DNA of 64,000 nt, taken from Isoetes taiwanensis. Taxonomy: Eukaryota > Streptophyta > Lycopodiopsida > Isoetales > Isoetaceae. Position 1 is the first letter of the stretch. Every line of letters starts with the position of its first letter. A program made the position numbers and the translations under genes. Where the stretch lies: NCBI GenBank assembly GCA_021234155.1, contig JAJEKV010000144.1, forward strand, positions 124,001 to 188,000, given 5' to 3'. Of this stretch, positions 56,601 to 64,000 are shown piece after piece. A model generated the notes under the pieces. The model was given only the letters and a program-made list of their open reading frames with translations. It was not told where the DNA came from and searched no databases.

Positions 56601-56669
56601 ATTTTTAATGAACTTCTGACCATATTTGTGGAAAAACAAATCAAAACCATTGTCCACAATATTTGCTCA
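53622..56669 (-). pseudogene. Copia Pol: integrase, RT, RNase H in one open frame
   Basis: About 1010 codons without a stop, entered by GTG rather than ATG because the 5' part is broken. Order: GAG-pre-integrase (HSWHLRLAHAGYNN, CEACMLGKQTRLPF), integrase core (HSDVCGPM, FIDDFSRR, NGVAERKNRT), acidic linker, RT (HMDVKTAFLNGDLEEEIFM, LYVDDCVIVS with YVDD), RNase H (YADADWGGDIDDRKSTSGY, AKSSAEAEY), and HIEIHHHFIRDEVEKGEID near the end. All catalytic residues seem present. Protease and gag are missing, apart from a frameshifted scrap to ~56830 (MGNGAEQTVSGRGELKLPIG). The element therefore cannot move alone but is younger than the copy at 28-36 kb. Confidence 0.88.
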
Positions 56670-56850
56670 CGACACCAAATTAAACAAAGATTCCGCGTGT
56701 GCAAGCGGTGGTCCGAATTTTAAGAACATTCTTCTCTCCAATTGGTAACTTTAGCTCTCCTCGACCGGACACCGTTTGCTCTGCACCATTCCCCATCTGT
56801 ACCGCCCTTGACTTTTCACTAGACTTAATATTTTTTAATAGTCCGTGAAT
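56670..56850 (-). pseudogene. Copia protease C-terminal scrap
   Basis: Frameshifted continuation upstream of the Pol frame, resembling the protease flap region (GNGAEQTVSGRGELKLP). The active-site DSG and the gag gene are absent; the 5' boundary of the element is here. Confidence 0.6.
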
Positions 56851-58127
56851 TTTTTACTAGGAGACTTGGCTTTATAATCTAAAGTCAAGATATTAGCCTT
56901 CTCCGATTTGCAAGCATTCACACAATTATGATTGGGTTTATTTTTACTTACCTCCTCATCCATCAGCCCAAGAATGGGTTTTTCGCCTTCTTTACTTTGC
57001 CCGATTCTCCACTAATGCTTGCCACCCACCAAGACTCGACCCTTCCTCGTGATCCTCGTCCCCGGCTCCATCTTCCTCTATTGGGAATCATCCCTTTATA
57101 TGCCCATACTCCTCACATCCATTTTCAGATCAAAGATCTTGTCATGCTCCTTTTTTTTGGCCTCTTCCTCGGCCGAGATCGATCTTTCAAGACTTTACAT
57201 GTTTCCGCGACAATCCTCAATACATTCAGACCATCTTTGTATTTTCAATGATTTGCTTCAAGAAACCACTTCTTCCCATGGAACCAAAAGAATTTCGTTC
57301 TTATTGTTTCTATTGCCTCATCCAACTTCCCTTCCGCTCCTGATTGTTAATCTATGTCAATATCCTTAAATGAATTTTGACCTCAAATCGTGCAATGGCA
57401 TTTTCCTTTTAGCAAATTCGAGTATGTTACCTTCAAAAAAGAATTTTCGTTATCTTGAAACAATATTCGCAATTTACTCCATGGGTAATCATTCACCTTT
57501 TGCTTTATCCCCTTTTCGATTTTTCAAAGTAGTTTCTACCAGGGGCATTCTCATTTCTAGAACATCTATTTGGGAAGAGGTCACCTCTTCGTACCTCTCA
57601 ATCAAATACATCCACATCTCTTTATCTCATGGCGCTCAGGTTGCCATCAAGATTATGTTCCACTTAGCTTCGCCATGATTATGGCTTGACGCCCTCTCCA
57701 TTTGGATCCTCATCGAACTTGCTCCTTTGTCTCTTTGCTCCCCCCGAAGAAGGATTCATCGACATTTTGAGTGCTTTGGTGTGGCTGGTTTCTTACCTTT
57801 CACATTCATTCCGATCTTTCCGGATCAACAGATCCCGAGCTTAAGGATTCATTCATGATTTTGGCCTTCCACAATTTGATTTTCCATCAAACACTTCATT
57901 CAAATTTGAGCAATTTGTTAACTGCCGCCATCATAGTGCCAATCTCATTCAAGGGGAATGTTGATGCATAGTGTAGGGTTAGGCTTCTTATGTTTAGCCA
58001 CTAGTTATGCCGTAATCATTTGCTAATTCGATTTAGACGAATTGCAAGCACCGCATCCGGGTTTGCTTAGCCTTTTGTTTCCTTTATATATTGTAATTAC
58101 GTGCATGAGTATCAATATATCATTTTC
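56851..58127. other. No gene recognised
   Basis: Pyrimidine-rich sequence on the plus strand; open frames up to ~115 codons but no family resemblance. Confidence 0.45.
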
Positions 58128-58650
58128 ATCGTCTCTTGTTTGCCCAATCCGTCCCATTGTTGCAAACATTCACACCGGGCGTGTCGTTAGCCAATGCCCT
58201 TGAGTACATCCTGTGGGTGAATATTCTGACAAAACAGCTCAGTGCATTTCGATCCTTCACGCCTCAAAAACCTGCGTTGTTCAAGCATATGGCATCCAAG
58301 CTGGCCGGTATACCTCCTATAGCTTCAGAGGAAGGCAGCACCCCTGATGCAATGGCATCCAGAAATGCTGTAGGAAGTCCTGCCTTATCAAGAGATGGGA
58401 AGCAAGTTGGATCCTTATGAAGCATATCACTCATTATAGATGCTGCCAATGCGAATACACCACCACCGAACACCTTAGAATGCTGAAAAATTCTACAAAG
58501 ACATGATGGTAGAGCACCTTCATCGGACCCATGCAAGTGAAATCTCACTAAGTCCACACAGAACCTAGGTGACTGTAAGAAGAGGTAAAGGTCTCGCCTC
58601 CCAACTATAGATCCAACCCATGGATCACCCACCGAGCTGAGAACTAGCAC
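58128..58650 (-). pseudogene. UPL1/UPL2-like HECT ubiquitin ligase fragment
   Basis: Minus-strand frame with VRFHLHGSDEGALPSCLCRI, FGGGVFALAASIMSDML, HKDPTCFPSLDKAGLPTAF, LDAIASGVLPSSEAI and LDAICLNNAGF; after a TGA (58264-58266) the same frame resumes with VKDRNALSCFVRIFTHR and YSRALANDTPG. This is the conserved N-terminal helical region (DUF908/DUF913) of plant UPL1/UPL2 giant E3 ligases. Only ~170 of more than 3,500 residues are present, with no catalytic HECT domain. The in-frame stop confirms a dead fragment. Confidence 0.8.
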
Positions 58651-58718
58651 TGCACATAGCCAAAGGAAAAAGATCCCCCGGTTCTCACTGCACATAGCCA
58701 AAGGAAAAAGATCCCCCT
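58649..58718 (-). repeat. Short tandem duplication beside gypsy remnant
   Basis: A 30-bp unit (GGGGGATCTTTTTCCTTTGG on the minus strand, continuing CTATGTGCAG) is present twice, spaced 39 bp, right after the gypsy pol stop. The G-rich start may be a former PPT. Confidence 0.7.
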
Positions 58719-58960
58719 AGAATGTGACGTCCATTCCTTCCAATAAAGACAAATGATCACGGAAGTATTCTTCTTTCTGCCATTCAGCTTCTGTATGTGG
58801 CGCATTGAGATACTTAACCAAATACCGCCTCCATTGTCCCTTCCCTTTATGCTGAACAATCATTTCTGGAACAAACACAGATTCAACTTCCTCCAATTCT
58901 GGTTCTGCTTCAACAGGTAACAATTGTGGATTAATTCCTTTGAACGGTCTCAACTACTCA
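58717..58960 (-). pseudogene. Ty3/gypsy integrase C-terminus with chromodomain
   Basis: Frame beginning LRPFKGINPQLLPVEAEPEL and including GQWRRYLVKYLNAPHTEAEW, a chromodomain-like module found at the end of chromovirus integrases and thought to steer insertion. It ends at the pol stop codon. The rest of pol is missing upstream. Confidence 0.7.
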
Positions 58961-60718
58961 ATGTTGAATGTTCTGAGTATCGTAATAATTTAAATTTTTT
59001 ACATTACATTATTATTCTGGAATGAACTAATTAAAAATTCACTAGACTAAACGACCAGACACATGAAGATACATTTATAAAGCTTTATTCATAATAGCAT
59101 TTTGGGGGCAATCCACAGTGCTTTGCACCTTGTTATAAAAGTGATCATGGGCCTAGGCTCCATCATAAAATTACTCTAGATGTTATTTTACATAATTAGT
59201 TAGTTAAATTCACAATTCAAAGCAATGCATGTACTTACTGGAATTCCCAACACAGAGCTCTTGCAAATGATATGTGTTTCATGCATAGACTCCTAGGTCA
59301 CCTGCACTAGATCAGGTTGCCATTAAGGAGCTATTTATAGCTAAATAGCTATATTTTGAATAATTTAAAAAATGAGGTATTAAACTTGAATAGGTTGCTA
59401 TTTTTGTTTGACATTTCGTCTTCCTGCATTTCTTAAAGTAGCCATGCATTTTTAAGTTCAGATCTAGAGCTTTTTCTTCATTTCTATGGATCTAGGTATT
59501 TAGAATCATAGATTCGTCCATTATCATAAGACAATGGTCTTTTAAAATTATTTTTAACAATCATCAATGGAAGTTAGGGCTACTCGAAAAGCCTACACGA
59601 AGGCAGTTGCAAGCAAATAGGCTTGCCTTTTATGGTCTTGGACAGTTCTAGCCCAAGGTCTAGAAGGTTCTGTAGCAGTTCCATGAAGCAGTTTTGGAAT
59701 GGATTGTATCAAGAATTCGACCTATTTAAGGTCTGATTTATAAGGGAAAAAAAGGCATGTGAGAGAAGATTTTATATTGTTGTAATGTCGTGACTTATTG
59801 CTTAATGGAAATCAAGCCCCATTTGCCCAATTGTGTCTTACATTTCCATTAGTTCTTGCAATTATTATGGTATTTGTAAGCACGTTGCACATCACAAGCT
59901 TGAAATGACAATGGCGTCAAGGTCATGGCCGTGGAAATCTCAAACTATCATTTAGTAATCAAGACATTGGTCGTATATATGAGGCCAATGTATCTTTTCC
60001 GTATCAGTAGCATGAGTCACATTATATATGCTTTTGGATTCTCAAAAGTTAAGAGTCTCTGCATCATACACTAAGTCCATGATATTCCTTATGCCATCTT
60101 ATTCTCTTAATAACTACTTTTGCAAACCTTCTATTATAACACAAGTGTTGCTACTATGGATCCAACTATTATAAAGTTCACCCCCTATTCAAACAATATT
60201 GGAGAAGAAAGATTTAATATTGAATGTTGATATTGGGTTATGTCCCATGGAGAGAGTGATGTAGCTTTGCAATTGTTTATCGACACCTAATGCTAGTACT
60301 TTTGTTGCTGCATTGATAGCCTACTTGTGTATGCATGCATGAGTGGAATTTTAACTCATTCAAAGTAGAACATGGCAAGAATAAGATATTTTTTTTTTCT
60401 TTTTTTTTCTTTAGTACACCAGCCCTACCGGGCCTACAGCCTTTCCTCAAATTCTAGCCTATCCACGTGTAATTTCCATGTCATCAAAATCTGATGTGCC
60501 TTCTTTTCTACCATCAGATCTCTGCTTTTAAAAATCTAAGGCCAAGGAAATTAGAAATTCCCTAAAAAAAATGGGCACGGAGATAGGAAAAACCCGGTGG
60601 GTGGTCGTTTAAACGAGCGCTAAAGTCGAGCATAAGAAAACAAATCTGCGGCTTCAATTCCGAACTGCAAGCACTGATTTCCTTCCGATCCATTTGAATC
60701 TCCAAAATTTTTGCCGAA
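58961..60718. other. No gene recognised; possible solo LTR at ~59530-59900
   Basis: AT-rich. 59720-59760 has a TATA-like CTATTTAAGG followed by T-rich and ATTGTTGTAATG sequence reminiscent of an LTR promoter/poly(A) region, but no partner or target duplication is visible. Pyrimidine tract at 60388-60412. Confidence 0.35.
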
Positions 60719-61603
60719 ATGGAAATGGATTGTAAAAAAAAATTCCATCCGTTGCTAAGAGGAGGCATGGCAAATTCTCTTCCGCATGCCCTAAATCCAC
60801 AGGAGCTCTGGACTGCCGCTGCAATATGTGATACTCTTATCCCTTCCCTTCCTCTGGAAGCTCTAAAGTACAAGGATCCCGACCAAGCTTTTTCTACAAA
60901 TTTTCTGCTTCGAAATCCGGCGCCCATATCTTGGTATGTCCAAATCCTCTCTGTGTTCTTGTTTCTGTGTTTTAGGTCGTAATTCTTTGGGTTCGACTCA
61001 ATTGGGCGATTTTCATTTTTCTTCGTTTTTGTTTCTTTTGCAGTTTGCCGGTTTGATGTTCAAATGGCTACATCCAAATTTGCGCCAGCTTGCAATTCTC
61101 GTTTTACACCTTCTTGCTACAAGAATTGGGACCTTCATCCTCTGTGGTTTTGCCTCTATAAATGGATCATATGTCCAAAAATTTGCAAATCTTCCGCTGA
61201 ATCAAAGAGAAAAGATACTCTGACGATGGTCCAGGTCTATATACAAGCTCCAATCCGTGTTCAAGCTATTCAAAAGCTATTGCCTATGGCCTTTCTATGT
61301 CGCGGTTCGCTCTTTCTCCCTTCTAATTCATGCTACCCATTAAAATCTGTTTGATCTTGTATAATTGTTTGGCATATGCAAATTCAGGTTGATGAAAATG
61401 GCAAGAATCAGATATGGAAAGCAATTGGGTACCAAAATCCCGAACAAACCAGTCTGGCAAGTACGGAAGATGATGAAATGCTAAAACAGACTGGAAAAAG
61501 GCCTCTGGAAGATGCAGTATTTGATCTCCAATCTGGCAAGGAAGATCTCTGCGCATTTCTACGCCGCCAGTTTGATTCCTTTGGATCATCGCATGCCTCC
61601 TAA
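60719..61603 (+). pseudogene. Long-chain fatty alcohol oxidase (FAO-type) N-terminal fragment
   Basis: FAOs are membrane-linked FAD enzymes oxidising long-chain alcohols to aldehydes. Exon 1 (60719-60933, ATG 60719): LNPQELWTAAAICDTLIPSL; donor GTATGT, acceptor TTTTGCAG. Exon 2 (61044-~61300): LATRIGTFILCGFASI, SYVQKFANLPLNQREKIL, in-frame TGA at 61221-61223, then RWSRS and YCLWPFYVA. Exon 3 (61388-61603): VDENGKNQIWKAIGY, KRPLEDAVFDL. All three match the FAO N-terminal region in order. The FAD-binding and oxidase domains are absent before the next stop, so this is a broken partial copy that keeps introns. Confidence 0.75.
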
Positions 61604-62182
61604 TCACAATAAACTTTCATTCCTTGTCTCGTTCTGCAAATGAGGGCTTTGCATTGCGCCGATTTTATTTTTAGTGCAGCTGGCCATTTTGGGGTTGCTC
61701 CCGTCTTTCTCAGATGGACGGATCCATGTTGTGCTGTTTTTCTTTTTGGGTTAGACCTGAGTTTGCCATCTGCCCCATTTGATTCGACCTAGCGTGTTAT
61801 ATTCGTGGCCAAAACATATTCCAGTCTAAGACCTGGTGGTCTTACACGAATCTTCGGTTTCTAGCAACTTCTGTGCCGATTGCATACTTAGGACTAGAAC
61901 TGCTGAAAATGAAGCTTTAGATTAGTGTTTTGCATTTTGCTCTTAGTTTATGATGAATGCAATCTAACCTGGTTTGCATTGTCTTATGGCAGGCCCAGAT
62001 CATTTTATGGATCCTTCGCCTGTATGGGTCTGATTCCTTCGCCTGTATTATCTGACATATGGTCCACACGACCTGGTTCTATCCATAAACTTGGATTGGC
62101 ATCAAACGTATAGGCAAAGTATTCGTCCAGCAGTTATGGACGTGGCATCATCAGAAGGTCTGCTTCTTCTTTCCATCTCCAA
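61604..62182. other. No gene recognised
   Basis: Where the FAO FAD-binding region would be expected, no GxGxxG-type frame is seen. Sequence CCTTCGCCTGTAT is doubled near 62015-62050. Confidence 0.5.
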
Positions 62183-62461
62183 TTAGGACATGGTGCTCTT
62201 TCGTCGCTTATTGCTGCTGCAATTCCTGAGCCGTTTATTAGCGGCAGAAGTCTTCAACCTAATTGGTCCAAGAAGATTGTGGCCACGAAAATGAAGACCG
62301 TCTACGACTACTGTGCTTCCTAAGAGGTAATCTTTATTGCTTACTACGGCTTGCTTTAAAATTTTTGGAGTATAGTGAATCAATGCATCAATCCCACCGA
62401 GTTGTTGAAAGAAATGCACGCCTAATGCCATTAGTCTTACTGCCGGATTAGGCCCTTCCAT
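62183..62461 (-). pseudogene. Polyol/monosaccharide transporter fragment
   Basis: From ATG 62461: PNPAVRLMALGVHFFQQLGG, then IDALIHYTPKILKQA, matching the start of the second half of plant polyol/monosaccharide (MFS sugar) transporters. After SNKDYLLGS the phase changes; another frame continues as TVFIFVATIFLDQLG and then hits a stop. One repeat-half of a 12-helix carrier is partly present, so it is a dead fragment. Confidence 0.7.
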
Positions 62462-62568
62462 GTACTTAGATGCAAGACTGTAATGTGAGTCTACATAAGA
62501 TTCAACATCCCAGAGGTAACTGCCAAAAGCAAGGGCCTCAAGAACTAATCTTCGTAGTCTAGCAACAC

Positions 62569-62967
62569 TTATCTGAATAGAATTTGCTGATCTGAACCAA
62601 ACTTGGGTTTCAGCTTCCCAAAGAGTGCCTGAGTATGCAATTCAATTGCACTTAAACCTTCCTTAGATCTAGGTGTTGCACATCTTTGAAGAGTATCCTG
62701 ATCGAATGAAAGAATATAATTTCTCAGCCTGGTAGCCTTTGAGCCATGTTGTGCAAAAACTGCAGGACCAAAACTCCCTGCAATTTTAGATGATCTAGAT
62801 GCAGACATAGGAGCCACTGCAACAAAACTGTCTGCAGCCAAACGTCCCCTTCCATGTTCTTCTGAAAATGTCACTCCTTTGTAAAATGATACATGCAGGT
62901 AGTAATCTCTATGTTTGTACTCTGCTGTAGAATTAGAACAAAAAATGTATTTTGCCATATTTGCCAT
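62569..62967 (-). other. Unrecognised open frame
   Basis: Up to 132 codons on the minus strand with AADSFVAVAPMSASRSSKI and RLRNYILSFDQDTLQR. Its 5' part overlaps the tandem repeat, so only the portion below ~62880 might be genuine. Not assigned; may be another captured fragment. Confidence 0.25.
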
Positions 62968-64000
62968 TTATACAATTGGAATTTGAAAGATGTGTACCTA
63001 GACTTATTTTTAGAGCTTTCCTTAAGCTTTCCAATGGATATTCTTGCTTCACAAATGGATCTTGCATTTGCAAGTTATGCCCAAATATCTGCTAGCTGGT
63101 GAACATGCCACAGTGAACACCCCTGTCTCAGTTCTTGGAGATTTTAAAAAGGTGATAATGAACTATTTGCCATTCTTTTTAATAAATATCTGTGTATATG
63201 TATTTAGAGTAGTTACTAAGACAGTAGAGCTTTCTTTTTGGAGTTACATCCATGTTTGTTTGTACTTTGCTGTAATAATTAGAACAGCAAATGTATTTTG
63301 CCATATTTGACATTCATACAATAGGAATTTGAAAGACGTGCACCTAGACCTACTTTTAGAGCTTCCCTTGAGATTTCCAATGGATGCTTTTGCTTGAGAA
63401 ATGGATCTTGCATTTGGAAGTTATGCCCAATTATCTGCTAGCTAGCTGGTGGGCATGCCACATGGTGAACATGGCCATCTCAGTTCTTGATTCTAAAAAG
63501 ATGTAACGAACCATTTGCCAATTCATATTAATTTATATCCGTATATATCCTGTGTTATGTATTTAGAGTAGTTAGTTGGACAATAGAGCTTTTGTTTTTG
63601 AGTTACCTCCATGTTTGTACTCTGCTCTAGAACTAGAACAGCAAATGTATTTTGCCATATTTGACATACATACAATAGGAATTTGAAAGATGTGTACCTA
63701 GACTTAGTTTTAGAGCTTCCCTTAAGCTTTTCAATGGATACTCTTGCTTAAGAAATGGATCTTGCATTTGCAAGTTATGCCCAAATATCTGCTAGATGGT
63801 GGACATGCCATATCGTGAACATGGTCGAAAAATGTAGCATTATCTTGGGAAAAGTACTTGACTTTTTGACAATACCATTGTATTGGCTGTCAAATTATAT
63901 TTCCATGGAGTTAGAGATGAGGCATGTAATGGTGCTGAATAAATTTAATGTTGTTGTCTCATGTGTTACTTCAAAAGATATCAACTTTTCTATACTTGGT
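62890..64000 (+). repeat. Tandem repeat, ~350-bp unit, three copies
   Basis: Blocks ATGTATTTTGCCATATTTG (62946, 63290, 63645), ATGGATCTTGCATTTG (63056, 63402, 63756) and AGTTATGCCCAA recur in order. Identity is high but imperfect. The array runs to the window edge in decaying form. Not coding. Confidence 0.85.

Noticed and set aside
56928-57678. Plus-strand frames of ~100-116 codons
   Set aside because: Pyrimidine-rich sequence gives Leu/Ser/Phe/Pro-rich translations with no family resemblance.
62890-64000. CRISPR-like array
   Set aside because: Three long (~350 bp) tandem copies without short repeats and unique spacers; an ordinary eukaryotic tandem repeat.

Overview
The window looks like nuclear DNA of a land plant with a large, transposon-rich genome, most likely a non-flowering vascular plant such as a fern. 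That guess rests on a very long intronless PLS-class PPR protein, plant-type LTR and LINE elements, small GT-AG introns in the host-like genes and very low gene density. The species cannot be named from the sequence.

Layout. 0-4.4 kb: the 3' part of a non-autonomous LTR retrotransposon and its LTR, a strong RNA-like hairpin, small tandem repeats and a 0.5-kb TIR element. 4.8-10.6 kb: an L1-type LINE with poly(A) and a 34-bp target duplication, carrying a second, nested 5'-truncated LINE. 10.7-12.2 kb (minus): an intact five-exon GDSL esterase/lipase gene; the LINE sits just beyond its stop codon. 12.5-13.2 kb: a 37-bp micro-MITE and a MULE deletion derivative with a 9-bp target duplication. 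13.8-15.5 kb: two LTRs of one family in inverted orientation. 15.8-17.0 kb: weak exon-like fragments. 17.5-19.6 kb (minus): a four-exon gene for a Crypton/DUF3504-type tyrosine recombinase with all five catalytic positions placed, the most unusual gene here. 20.3-20.5 kb: a nested foldback. 21.0-23.8 kb and 36.6-39.1 kb: two copies of a duplicated segment carrying a dead PPR gene. 24.7-26.1 kb: a small TRIM-like element. 28.2-36.6 kb (minus): a Ty1/copia element with 236-bp LTRs, TSD AAGAT, PBS and PPT, a decayed pol and several internal insertions. 39.1-39.4 kb: one end of a CACTA transposon. 39.6-43.7 kb (minus): a non-autonomous LTR element with TSD TTCAG. 47.1-51.0 kb (minus): a 1298-residue PLS-E PPR protein. 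53.3-56.9 kb (minus): a 5'-truncated copia element with an almost intact integrase-RT-RNase H frame. 58.1-62.5 kb: a run of broken host-gene pieces (UPL1/2-like ubiquitin ligase, long-chain alcohol oxidase, polyol/monosaccharide transporter) beside a Ty3/gypsy chromodomain remnant. 62.9-64.0 kb: a tandem repeat of about 350 bp.

Only three loci look able to encode full host-type proteins: the GDSL enzyme (probably secreted), the recombinase (nuclear DNA strand exchange) and the PPR protein (organelle RNA binding). They show no functional link to each other; the rest records successive transposition, segmental duplication and gene-fragment decay. Most notable are the intron-bearing plant Crypton-type recombinase and a hairpin motif present in three unrelated places whose arms differ in sequence but pair in each copy.
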